From: Rhizobium mesosinicum
GTDB lineage: Bacteria > Pseudomonadota > Alphaproteobacteria > Rhizobiales > Rhizobiaceae
Length of the DNA stretch: 64,000 nt
NCBI RefSeq assembly: GCF_019511345.1
Contig: NZ_JAEUAK010000006.1
Location: 1-64,000 of the forward strand
Direction: 5' to 3'
Made by a program: the position numbers and the translations under genes
The notes under the pieces: model-generated
What the model saw: only the letters and a program-made list of their open reading frames with translations
Database searches by the model: none
What the model was told of the DNA's origin: nothing
Part shown: piece by piece, positions 54,353 through 62,592 of the stretch
How positions within the stretch are numbered: the first letter of the stretch is position 1
Layout: every line of letters starts with the position of its first letter

Positions 54353-57300
54353 ATGACCCTGACTTCGCAGCCGATGATACTGAGCGGGCGCGCCGTGACC
54401 GCGGTGCTCGGGCCGACCAATACCGGCAAAACCCATTACGCGATCGAGCGCATGGTGGCACACGGCACGGGTGTCATCGGCCTGCCGCTCCGGTTGCTGG
54501 CACGTGAAGTCTATACGCGTGTGGTCGAAAAGGTCGGCGCCCATAACGTGGCGCTGGTGACCGGCGAAGAAAAGATCTCGCCGCCGAATGCGCGTTTTTC
54601 CGTCTGCACGGTCGAAGCGATGCCGCGGGAAACCAAGGCAGCCTTCGTCGCCATCGACGAAGTGCAACTCGCGGGAGATCTCGAGCGCGGCCACATCTTC
54701 ACAGACCGCATCCTGCATCTGCGCGGCCGTGACGAGACGCTCCTGCTGGGCGCCGGCACCATGCGGCCGATCCTGCAGCAGCTTCTGCCGGGGCTAACGG
54801 TCACGGAGCGGCCGCGGCTTTCTCACCTTCTTTATGCCGGGCAGAAGAAAATCACGCGGCTGCCGCAGCGCTCGGCGATCGTTGCCTTCTCGGCCGACGA
54901 AGTCTACGCGATCGCGGAACTGATCCGGCGCCAGCGCGGCGGTGCGGCCGTCGTGCTCGGGGCTCTCAGCCCGCGCACCCGTAATGCGCAGGTGGCGCTC
55001 TATCAGGAAGGCGATGTCGAATATCTCGTTGCAACTGATGCGATCGGCATGGGTCTTAACCTCGATGTCGACCATGTGGCCTTCGCGCAGGACCGGAAGT
55101 TCGACGGTTATCAGTTCCGCAATCTCAATCCCGGCGAACTCGGCCAGATCGCGGGCCGCGCCGGGCGCCATGTGCGCGACGGTACCTTTGGCGTAACCGG
55201 TCAGGTTTCACCGTTCGACGAGGAGCTCGTGCAGCGCATCGAGGGCCACGAATTCGACAACGTCAAGGTTTTGCAGTGGCGGACCAAGGATCTCGATTTC
55301 TCCACGATACAATCACTGCGGGCAAGCCTCGATACCGGTCCGCGCTTACCGGGTCTGACGCGGGCATTGCCGGCGGTCGACCAGCAGGCGCTCGAACATC
55401 TGTCGCGTTATCCGGAAATTGTTGATCTCGCCAATACCCCGGCGCGAGTCGAAAAGCTCTGGGAGGCTTGCGCTTTACCGGACTATCGGCGCATAACGCC
55501 CGCGCAACATGCCGATCTTATTTCTACCCTCTTTTCCGATCTGGTGCGCTATGGCACGGTGAACGAGCAATTTCTTGCAGAGCAGGTTCACCGTTCGGAT
55601 CGTACAGATGGAGAAATTGACACGCTTTCGGCGCGAATCGCGCAGATAAGAACCTGGACCTATGTATCGAATCGGCCCGGCTGGCTTGCCGATCCGACAC
55701 ACTGGCAGGAAAAGACGCGGGAAATCGAAGATCGATTGTCCGACGCGTTACATGAAAGGTTGACGAAACGCTTTGTTGATCGCAGGACATCTGTGCTCAT
55801 GAAGCGCCTGAGAGAGAATGCGATGCTGGAAGCTGAAATCAGTGTGAATGGCGATGTCTTTGTTGAAGGACATCATGTGGGGCAGTTGACCGGGTTCCGT
55901 TTCACGCCTGTTGGGGGAACGGACGGGCCGGACGCCAAGGCGGTTCAGGCTGCGTCGCAGAAGGCGCTTGCTCTCGAATTCGAAGCTCGCGCTGCGCGCC
56001 TGCATGCCGCGGGCAACGCCGATCTGGCGATCGGGTCGGATGGGCTGGTCCGCTGGCTCGGCGATCCCGTCGGTCGCCTATCGGGCAGCGACCATGTGAT
56101 GCGTCCGCGCGTCATCCTGCTCGCCGACGAGCAACTCACGGGCAATGCGCGCGACCATGTCGCCGCTCGTATCGAACGTTTCGTCAATCATCATATCAGC
56201 ACGGTTCTGAAGTCGCTCGAGGACCTGTCGCGCGCTGAAGACCTCCAGGGCCTTGCCAAAGGGCTCGCCTTCCAGCTTGTCGAGAATCTCGGCGTGCTCT
56301 TCCGCCGCGATGTGACGGAAGAAGTGAAGTCGTTGGATCAGGATGCGCGCGCCTCCATGCGCCGCTACGGCATCCGCTTCGGCGCCTATCATATCTTCGT
56401 GCCGGCGCTTCTGAAGCCGGCGCCGGCGGAGCTCATCACCCTGCTGTGGGCGCTGAAGAATGACGGCCTCGACAAGCCGGGTTACGGCGATCTTATTCCG
56501 GTGCTTGCCGCCGGCCGCACCTCTGTGGTCACGGATCCGAGCTTCGAGCGAATGTTCTACAAGCTTGCGGGCTTCCGTTTCCTCGGTAAGCGTGCCGTGC
56601 GCATCGATATTCTGGAGCGCCTGGCGGATCTCATCCGTCCGCTCTTGCAGTGGAAGCCGGGCCAGGGCACCCGTCCGGAAGGCGCCTATGACGGTCGCCG
56701 CTTCACGACGACGACGGCGATGCTATCCATTCTCGGCGCGACGCTCGAAGATATGGAAGAGATTCTCAAGGGTCTCGGCTACCGTGCCGACGCCGTGAGG
56801 GCCGAAGAAGCTGCCGTATTCCTTGCAACGCAGGATGCAGCATCCGCTCCCTCTGCCGCGCCCGAAACCGTGGCGGAGGAAGCGGCTGAAAAGGCCGACC
56901 ATGACGACGCGGACGGCGCTTCGGAAGAAACGGCCGCCGAAGCTGCACCTGTGTCTGTGGAAACGCCTGCAGCCACCGAAGGTTCGGCGGAAGCCGGCGA
57001 GGCCGAGACTGCAGAACCGAAGCCGGTTCTCCTGTGGCGCCTCGGTGGCCGCAACGAAAACCAGCGCCAGGCGCGCGGCCATGGCGACCGCCGTGGCGGA
57101 CAGGGCCAAGGGCAGGGTCAGGACCGCGGTGAGCGCAACAACCGCCGTCAGGGCGGTGGTGAAAGCGCCGAGAGCAGGGACGGCAATCGCAACCGGGACG
57201 GCGGCAATCGCGCCGGCAACCGGGAAGGCAGCAATCGTGATGGGGGCAGGCCTCAGCATGCGCGCAATGACCGCAACGAGCAGCGCGGCGATCGTCAGGA

Positions 57301-57466
57301 TCGCGGTGACCGCAAGGATCGTGGCGATCGCAACGACCGTAACAACAATCGCGGCAATTCACAGCCGCTGCGCTTCGAGGCCAAGCCGCCGCGCAAGGAG
57401 AAGCCGATCGATCCGGATTCGCCCTTCGCCAAGCTTGCCGCGCTCAAGGAGCAGATGAAGAAATAA
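54353..57466 (+). CDS. SUV3-like superfamily 2 RNA/DNA helicase
   Basis: A 1037-residue ATP-dependent helicase. Walker A is GPTNTGKTHYA (near residue 20), the DEVQ box is in AIDEVQLAGD, and motif VI is in GQIAGRAGRHVRDG, as in mitochondrial SUV3. A middle region of unknown fold follows. The last 130 or so residues are low-complexity, first Ala/Glu-rich then Arg/Asn/Asp/Gly-rich (for example NRDGGNRAGNREGSNRDGG), likely RNA-binding and disordered. It is probably involved in RNA turnover. The ATG at 54353 has only a weak ribosome site. The S4 gene starts 2 bp after its stop. Confidence 0.9.
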   Translation: MTLTSQPMILSGRAVTAVLGPTNTGKTHYAIERMVAHGTGVIGLPLRLLAREVYTRVVEKVGAHNVALVTGEEKISPPNARFSVCTVEAMPRETKAAFVAIDEVQLAGDLERGHIFTDRILHLRGRDETLLLGAGTMRPILQQLLPGLTVTERPRLSHLLYAGQKKITRLPQRSAIVAFSADEVYAIAELIRRQRGGAAVVLGALSPRTRNAQVALYQEGDVEYLVATDAIGMGLNLDVDHVAFAQDRKFDGYQFRNLNPGELGQIAGRAGRHVRDGTFGVTGQVSPFDEELVQRIEGHEFDNVKVLQWRTKDLDFSTIQSLRASLDTGPRLPGLTRALPAVDQQALEHLSRYPEIVDLANTPARVEKLWEACALPDYRRITPAQHADLISTLFSDLVRYGTVNEQFLAEQVHRSDRTDGEIDTLSARIAQIRTWTYVSNRPGWLADPTHWQEKTREIEDRLSDALHERLTKRFVDRRTSVLMKRLRENAMLEAEISVNGDVFVEGHHVGQLTGFRFTPVGGTDGPDAKAVQAASQKALALEFEARAARLHAAGNADLAIGSDGLVRWLGDPVGRLSGSDHVMRPRVILLADEQLTGNARDHVAARIERFVNHHISTVLKSLEDLSRAEDLQGLAKGLAFQLVENLGVLFRRDVTEEVKSLDQDARASMRRYGIRFGAYHIFVPALLKPAPAELITLLWALKNDGLDKPGYGDLIPVLAAGRTSVVTDPSFERMFYKLAGFRFLGKRAVRIDILERLADLIRPLLQWKPGQGTRPEGAYDGRRFTTTTAMLSILGATLEDMEEILKGLGYRADAVRAEEAAVFLATQDAASAPSAAPETVAEEAAEKADHDDADGASEETAAEAAPVSVETPAATEGSAEAGEAETAEPKPVLLWRLGGRNENQRQARGHGDRRGGQGQGQGQDRGERNNRRQGGGESAESRDGNRNRDGGNRAGNREGSNRDGGRPQHARNDRNEQRGDRQDRGDRKDRGDRNDRNNNRGNSQPLRFEAKPPRKEKPIDPDSPFAKLAALKEQMKK

Positions 57467-57468
57467 TC

Positions 57469-57873
57469 ATGGGCGGAGAGACACAGCCAGGAAGCGGTTC
57501 GCGCCAGCGCATCGACAAGTGGCTGTTCTTCGCACGCATAGTGAAATCGCGCTCGCTGGCACAGAGCCATATCCAGTCCGGTCACGTCAGCATCAACGGG
57601 ACGCGTTGTGCGCAGCCGAGTCAAACAGTCAAGGTGGGCGATCGCGTCGAGCTGACGCTGGAACGACGGGACGTCATTCTCGTCGTCCGGCTGCCCGGCG
57701 AGCGGCGTGGGCCCTATGACGAGGCGAAGCTGCTCTATGAGGATCTGTCGCCGCCAGCCGATGAGGCAAAACGCCTCACCCCCTATGAGCAGGCTATCCG
57801 GGGTCAGGGCTCCGGAAGACCGACGAAAAAGGAACGGCGCGCAATCGACAGGCTCATGTCGGACGAGGATTAG
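57469..57873 (+). CDS. S4-domain RNA-binding protein (HslR-like)
   Basis: A 134-residue protein with an N-terminal S4 domain (RIDKWLFFARIVKSRSLAQS, then HIQSGHVSINGTRC). The basic tail ends SGRPTKKERRAIDRLMSDED. The family includes Hsp15/HslR, which binds 50S subunits carrying stalled peptidyl-tRNA after heat shock. It is coupled to the SUV3-like helicase (2-bp gap), pointing to a joint RNA or ribosome quality-control role, and lies near rpoH2. Confidence 0.9.
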   Translation: MGGETQPGSGSRQRIDKWLFFARIVKSRSLAQSHIQSGHVSINGTRCAQPSQTVKVGDRVELTLERRDVILVVRLPGERRGPYDEAKLLYEDLSPPADEAKRLTPYEQAIRGQGSGRPTKKERRAIDRLMSDED

Positions 57874-58068
57874 AAAACTCTTCCCGCCGGCAGCTTTTCG
57901 AAGATCGTTTGTCCTTGAAATCCTGCCGTAAAGCCGATACGTCACACACAACCTGCCGGGTAGCGTGCTTGCCTCCCAAGCCTGTCTACGCTTTCTCTCC
58001 GGCTTAGGGGACAGGCGCGACGTTCCAGGTTGCCCGGCCCCGCCCGCATGGAAATCCTGGAGTTCTTC

Positions 58069-58407
58069 ATGACCTATGTCGTGACCGACAATTGCATCCG
58101 CTGCAAATATACCGACTGTGTCGAAGTCTGCCCCGTCGACTGTTTCTATGAGGGCGAGAATTTCCTCGTCATTCATCCCGATGAGTGCATCGACTGCGGC
58201 GTTTGCGAGCCGGAATGTCCGGCCGAGGCGATCAAACCCGATACCGAGCCGGGTCTCGACAAGTGGCTGAAGATCAACGCCGAATATGCAGGCATCTGGC
58301 CGAACATCACAGTCAAGAAAGAGCCGATGGCCGGGGCAAAGGAATTGGACGGCGAGACGGGGAAATTCGAAAAATACTTCTCGGAAAAGCCCGGCAGCGG
58401 CGACTGA
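58069..58407 (+). CDS. fdxA: Seven-iron ferredoxin
   Basis: A 112-residue ferredoxin starting [20 protein letters not shown]. Cysteine sets [14 protein letters not shown] and [12 protein letters not shown] would hold one 3Fe-4S and one 4Fe-4S cluster, as in FdxA of alphaproteobacteria. The C-terminal extension ([15 protein letters not shown]) is typical. It is an electron carrier in the cytoplasm. The start is set by GGAG seven bases upstream; a longer frame from 58030 has no family support. Confidence 0.95.
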   Translation: MTYVVTDNCIRCKYTDCVEVCPVDCFYEGENFLVIHPDECIDCGVCEPECPAEAIKPDTEPGLDKWLKINAEYAGIWPNITVKKEPMAGAKELDGETGKFEKYFSEKPGSGD

Positions 58408-58805
58408 AATTCGGGCATGCAACGCTGTTGAAGCCGCGTTCAGCGACAGGTTAAACGTTTCAAATTGAGCGTGAGTCACATGGGGGCTATGTGTTGCCCA
58501 CATGACTCACGTTAAGCAAATTATTGATTTCCTCATATTTTTGTGATAGGTTCACCACACTGTTCCATTTGTGGCATGACGCATGCCCGAAACCATCACG
58601 AAAGTAGAACAAATCCCGTACCGCGGTTTCCGTGACTTATCAATAAGTTGAGCTGTCGGATCCCAAGATCGCGCGCGGGGATATCTTTTGCTTCTGTCTG
58701 GTGGAACCAGAGTGAAGTCACCCGACGGATTTAACCGTCTCATCCGGGCCTGACTGACCCGGCTCCGGCCGCCGCCGGAAGCGTAACAGGGAGTTTTTGA
58801 TTAGA
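58408..58805. other. 398-bp region upstream of carD with an inverted repeat
   Basis: No gene is evident. cgtgagtca (58470-58478) and tgactcacg (58503-58511) form a perfect 9-bp inverted repeat with 24 bp between. The arms contain GANTC sites (GAGTC, GACTC). The region probably carries the carD promoter, but no single promoter stands out. Confidence 0.6.
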
Positions 58806-59378
58806 ATGACCATCCAGCAGAAAAAACCTTCTACCGCACGCCACGGCTTCAAGACTGGTGAATCGATCGTGTACCCCGCACACGGTGTCGGTACCATCAC
58901 GGCTATCGAAGAGCAAGAAGTCGCCGGCATGAAGCTTGAACTTTTCGTCATCGATTTCGAAAAGGACAAGATGCGTCTGAAGGTTCCGGTGGCGAAGGCT
59001 ATGAGCATCGGCATGCGCAAGCTTTCCGAGACCGACTTCGTTGAACGCGCCCTCAAGGTCGTGCAGGGCAAAGCCCGCGTCAAGCGCACCATGTGGTCCC
59101 GTCGCGCCCAGGAATATGATGCCAAGATCAATTCCGGCGACCTGATTTCCATCGCAGAAGTCGTTCGTGATCTTTACCGTGCGGAGAACCAGCCGGAGCA
59201 ATCCTACTCCGAACGCCAGCTTTATGAAGCTGCGCTCGACCGCATGGCCCGCGAAATTGCTGCTGTCAACAAGATGTCTGAAACCGAAGCCGTTCGCCTC
59301 GTAGAAACCAACCTCAACAAGGGTCCGAAGCGCGGCAAGGCAATCGAGGAAGATGACTCGCAGGATGAAGCCGCTTAA
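58806..59378 (+). CDS. carD: CarD-family transcriptional regulator
   Basis: A 190-residue protein. The N-terminal RNA-polymerase-interacting domain reads FKTGESIVYPAHGVGTITAI, and the helical C-domain contains MWSRRAQEYDAKINSGDLI and LYEAALDRMAREIAAVN. CarD binds the RNA polymerase beta subunit and stabilises open promoter complexes, often at rRNA and stress promoters. ATG 58806 (MTIQQKKPS) is chosen over a TTG three codons earlier because GGGAG is too close to the TTG. A strong terminator follows. Confidence 0.94.
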   Translation: MTIQQKKPSTARHGFKTGESIVYPAHGVGTITAIEEQEVAGMKLELFVIDFEKDKMRLKVPVAKAMSIGMRKLSETDFVERALKVVQGKARVKRTMWSRRAQEYDAKINSGDLISIAEVVRDLYRAENQPEQSYSERQLYEAALDRMAREIAAVNKMSETEAVRLVETNLNKGPKRGKAIEEDDSQDEAA

Positions 59379-59400
59379 TAGCGCGTTGTTTATACTGATA

Positions 59401-59430
59401 AAAAACCCGGCCTTCGTGCCGGGTTTTTTA
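59401..59430 (+). terminator. Terminator of carD
   Basis: A perfect 11-bp stem (aaaaacccggc 59401-59411, gccgggttttt 59418-59428) with a 6-nt loop; the T-run forms the right arm end. Confidence 0.93.
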
Positions 59431-59432
59431 TT

Positions 59433-59457
59433 GGAACTTTTTCGCCGTTACGACGTT
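59433..59457 (+). promoter_or_regulatory. EcfG (general stress response) promoter upstream of rpoH2
   Basis: GGAAC (59433-59437), exactly 16 nt, CGTT (59454-59457): a perfect match to the consensus for EcfG-type sigma factors (RpoE2 of Sinorhizobium meliloti, RpoE4 of R. etli). It starts 5 bp after the carD terminator. In rhizobia rpoH2 is a known target of this sigma factor, so this is probably its promoter, giving a leader of about 290 nt. Confidence 0.8.
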
Positions 59458-59543
59458 GATAGGCAGTAATGTGGATTCTAGCCGGCGCTCACAGAGCTCG
59501 GTTTGACTTCGCCGAAGCTGTCAAATTTGATGAGGAGCGGATC

Positions 59544-59618
59544 ATGTTTTCCAGAATTTGCCGTTCGGGCAATCTCAAGGAACAGATCCAGCTCTGCCGT
59601 CTTGCCGGCACACGATGA
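59544..59618 (+). CDS. 24-codon ORF in the rpoH2 leader
   Basis: Reads MFSRICRSGNLKEQIQLCRL and ends AGTR. GAGGAG lies about 6 nt before the ATG, a better site than most real genes here. Two cysteines and a basic charge are notable. It lies between the EcfG promoter and a hairpin. It could be a leader peptide, a stress-induced micro-protein, or chance. Confidence 0.45.
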   Translation: MFSRICRSGNLKEQIQLCRLAGTR

Positions 59619-59625
59619 GAAATAG

Positions 59626-59660
59626 GGCCTCCTCCTGAAAAGTCCAGGAGGGGGCCTTCA
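59626..59660 (+). terminator. Terminator-like hairpin between the EcfG promoter and rpoH2
   Basis: A 12-bp stem with one mismatch (ggcctcctcctg 59626-59637, caggagggggcc 59645-59656), a 7-nt loop and TTCAT. The tract after it is weak. It could attenuate transcription into rpoH2 or end the short transcript of the 24-codon ORF. Confidence 0.6.
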
Positions 59661-59754
59661 TGCATTCAAGATCCAGTTTGCTCCGGCGCAGTGGTGTCCG
59701 GAAACGGTGTTTGCTTGTTCATTTTCAGGGACGTGGCCCATTTAGGAGAGCAAT

Positions 59755-60618
59755 ATGAAGAACATGTCTGCAGATCGGCGCATGATCAAAATAGCAATGG
59801 CGGCTCCCTATCTAGCCCGTGAAGAAGAGCATAATCTGGCCATTCGCTGGAAGGATCATGAAGACCGAGGCGCCCGCAATCAGATCGCTATGGCGCATAT
59901 GCGCCTCGTCATTTCCATGGCAGGCAAGTTCCGTAATTTCGGCCTGCCGATGAGCGATCTCGTACAGGAAGGTTATGTCGGGCTTCTGGAAGCCGCGGCT
60001 CGGTTCGAACCGGCGCGCGATGTGCGCTTTTCCACCTATGCAAGCTGGTGGATCCGCGCCTCGATCCAAGACTATATCCTGCGGAACTGGTCGATCGTAC
60101 GCGGCGGTACGAGTTCGGCCCAGAAGGCACTATTCTTCAATCTGCGGCGCCTGCGCGCCAAGCTTGCAAAGGGCGATACGCAGTTAACACTGCAATCCAT
60201 TCATCAGGAAATCGCCGCTGCCCTCGGTGTCAGCCTTGCCGACGTGCAGACCATGGATGCGCGCCTTTCCGGCAACGACGCCTCATTGCAGGCGCCCTCC
60301 GTCTCGGGTGATGCCGACAGTGCGGAAAAGATGGATTTCCTCGTCAGCGACGAACCGCTGCCGGATGAGCAAGTCTCCAACATGATCGACGGGGAGCGGC
60401 GCCGCGTCTGGCTTGCGTCTGCCCTCAAGCATCTCAACGAACGCGAGATGAAGATTATCAGCGCGCGGCGCCTCGCCGAAGACGGAGCGACGCTCGAAGA
60501 GCTCGGCGCCGACCTCGGCATTTCGAAAGAGCGCGTGCGCCAGATCGAAAGCCGGGCGATGGAAAAGCTTCGTACGGCGCTCGTCAGCGCTGATCCGCAT
60601 ATGGCAGCTTATGCCTGA
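59755..60618 (+). CDS. rpoH2: RNA polymerase sigma-32 factor, RpoH2 type
   Basis: A 287-residue heat-shock-family sigma factor. Region 2 has FGLPMSDLVQEGYVGLLEAA and FSTYASWWIRASIQDYILRN; the RpoH box is QKALFFNLRRLRAKL; region 4 has LGISKERVRQIESRAMEKLR. It begins MKNMSADRRMIKIAMAAPYL, unlike rpoH1 proteins of rhizobia. RpoH2 directs a stress subset, including oxidative, salt and stationary-phase genes. AGGAGAG precedes the ATG. A perfect EcfG promoter lies about 300 bp upstream. Confidence 0.94.
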   Translation: MKNMSADRRMIKIAMAAPYLAREEEHNLAIRWKDHEDRGARNQIAMAHMRLVISMAGKFRNFGLPMSDLVQEGYVGLLEAAARFEPARDVRFSTYASWWIRASIQDYILRNWSIVRGGTSSAQKALFFNLRRLRAKLAKGDTQLTLQSIHQEIAAALGVSLADVQTMDARLSGNDASLQAPSVSGDADSAEKMDFLVSDEPLPDEQVSNMIDGERRRVWLASALKHLNEREMKIISARRLAEDGATLEELGADLGISKERVRQIESRAMEKLRTALVSADPHMAAYA

Positions 60619-60643
60619 GAGGAATTATCCAGCAGCACAGACT

Positions 60644-60670
60644 GGCCCGGCCTAAGCCGGGCCTTTTTTT
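60644..60670 (+). terminator. Terminator of rpoH2
   Basis: A perfect 8-bp GC stem (ggcccggc 60644-60651, gccgggcc 60656-60663), CTAA loop, then seven T. It overlaps the end of the convergent M48 gene. Confidence 0.95.
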
Positions 60671-62186
60671 ACTCGGAAATAATCTTCACGCGGTCGCCGG
60701 GAGAAACGGCAGCACCCGTCGGCAAGGCGTTGATAAGCTTAAAGAGATCCAGCTTGCGATCGGTGCCCATCATGCGGGAGGCGAGCGTGGTGATGTTGTC
60801 GCCAGGGCGGACAATGACCACCCGCACACGCAACGGCTTCAGCGAAGCCGCTTCATCCGGCGTCATACGGCGGAAGCTTGCGCGCAGAACGTTTGCCGTC
60901 GGCTCCAGCGACGGGCTGCCTTTCGGCACCGCTGTCAGGAAGCGGAAGATCTGATTGTTGTTTCTGATGACCGTGACGTCGAAATCCCAGCGGTCGGCGG
61001 TAGCGCGCGCGGTCGCAGCCTCCATGCCATTGACGTTGATTGGCTGGATGGTCGCCGGATCGAGGCCGGTAACCCAGCCGCTGGAAATGTAGTTCGTGAG
61101 GCTTTGGTTTTGGTTATCGGCCACGCCATCGAAGCGGACGGCGATATCGTTCGGGCCGGTTGCCATGACGGCTTCGACCTTGTTGTCGATGCTGAAGTCG
61201 GGCGGCACGTCGAAGCGTATGCCGAGGCCGCCATGCAGGAAGGTCTGGCCGCGCACATAGCCCTCTTCCGGACTGTCGCCGTAGAGAAGGCCATCGATGC
61301 CATCGAGATAGTAGTCACGGCCCTTGTCGCCGACTGCGCCTTCCTGGCCGAAAGCGCGAGCGTGGCTGCGAGCAAGCTCGATGCGCTGAGCAGAATTCGG
61401 ATGGCTCGACAGGAAGTCCAGGCTCTGGTCAGCCTCGGGATCGACCGACATGAAGCGGCTATAGGCAGCCATGGAATCAAGGAAACGGGCGGCGGCATAA
61501 GGATCATAGCCGGCTTCGCCGAGCATGCGCACGCCGATGACGTCGGCCTGCAGTTCCTGCTGCCGGGAGAAGGCGGCAAGACGCAGCTTACCGCGGGCAA
61601 GTGCTTGTTTGCCGGCTATATCGCTAGACAGCACTTCGGCGACGACGCGGCTGGCAATGACTTCCGCCTCTTCGCGCTTCTGCCGCTCGATGCCATGGTT
61701 TGCGGTGACGTGACCCATCTCGTGCGACAGCACGGCCGCAACTTCCGAGGCATCGTTGGCGAGCGCCAGCAGGCCGCGGGTGACATAGAGATAACCGCCC
61801 GGCAGTGCGAAGGCGTTGATGGCGGGCGAATTCAGGATGGTGATGCGGTAGGACTGGCTCGGATTTTCCGATACGGCTGTCAGCGCGCCGGCGATGCGGG
61901 CGACGAGGCGTTCGGTCTTGGCATCCTTGTATTCGCCGCCATAGCTTGCGACGATGCGCGGATGCTCACGGGCGCCCATGGCGGCGCGCGGGTCGTTCTT
62001 CTGTACTTCATCGACAATTTGCGGATTAGACGAAGGGCCGACGGTCGGCTGATAGGATTGTTGGATCAACGACTCGCAGCCGTTGAGCGCGACGGCGCAG
62101 GCCGACAGCAACAGGAGACGGCGCACCCAGCGGCGCGGCGCAAAAAAGGCATCACTGGAAAGCGCGGGCGATTTCCACGTCGTCAT
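60669..62186 (-). CDS. M48 metalloprotease lipoprotein with LysM domain
   Basis: A 505-residue protein. The signal peptide ends in a lipobox (AVALNGC), so it is a lipoprotein. The M48 zinc motif HEMGH is in SHEMGHVTANH with the downstream Glu in RQQELQADVIGVRML. The C-terminal LysM domain (VRPGDNITTLASRMMGTDRK) should bind peptidoglycan. It resembles BepA/YfgC-type proteases acting on outer-membrane assembly. ATG 62186 (MTTWKSPALSSD) is chosen because the longer frame to 62360 has no ribosome site. It is convergent with rpoH2. Confidence 0.9.
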   Translation of the reverse strand: MTTWKSPALSSDAFFAPRRWVRRLLLLSACAVALNGCESLIQQSYQPTVGPSSNPQIVDEVQKNDPRAAMGAREHPRIVASYGGEYKDAKTERLVARIAGALTAVSENPSQSYRITILNSPAINAFALPGGYLYVTRGLLALANDASEVAAVLSHEMGHVTANHGIERQKREEAEVIASRVVAEVLSSDIAGKQALARGKLRLAAFSRQQELQADVIGVRMLGEAGYDPYAAARFLDSMAAYSRFMSVDPEADQSLDFLSSHPNSAQRIELARSHARAFGQEGAVGDKGRDYYLDGIDGLLYGDSPEEGYVRGQTFLHGGLGIRFDVPPDFSIDNKVEAVMATGPNDIAVRFDGVADNQNQSLTNYISSGWVTGLDPATIQPINVNGMEAATARATADRWDFDVTVIRNNNQIFRFLTAVPKGSPSLEPTANVLRASFRRMTPDEAASLKPLRVRVVIVRPGDNITTLASRMMGTDRKLDLFKLINALPTGAAVSPGDRVKIISE

Positions 62187-62592
62187 GCTGTCCAGTCTGT
62201 CTCTCCGCATCATTTTAAGTCGCCGGTCTGCCGCATCGTCGGGCCGGCCGTTGCCAGGAAAATTCAATAGGCTTCCGCCTCGGTTCTCGCGCTGCACAAT
62301 CGGCCGATCCACGTCTTTGCTGTAGCCGATTTCCGCATGGGTTGCATAGCGAGACTCCATCTAAATGTGGCGCCGTTGCATTTCGGCAATGCCTCGCCTG
62401 TCGAGGCACTTTTCGCTCCGATGAAATTATGGCGAAAGTTCCATCGCAGGTACAGATTCCGACGGCACTGCGGAAAAAATCGGTCAGTACGGCGAGCGAC
62501 GCGGGCAACTATGACGTCTGCGCGAAGAATACAATTAATGGTAGTGATATCGAGCGGCTTACATTAAGGAGGCGCAGGCCTCGCACCCGTAC
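62187..62592. other. 406-bp intergenic region upstream of the M48 gene
   Basis: No convincing gene. A short hairpin (gcctcg 62391-62396 with cgaggc 62402-62407, followed by acttttcg) could be a weak terminator for a rightward transcript, but no such gene is visible. The M48 promoter should lie in the left half. An alternative M48 start at 62360 would use part of this region. Confidence 0.5.

Noticed and set aside
59995..60010. ggttcgaaccgg considered as a tRNA T-loop
   Set aside because: It lies inside the rpoH2 coding sequence and no cloverleaf arms surround it.
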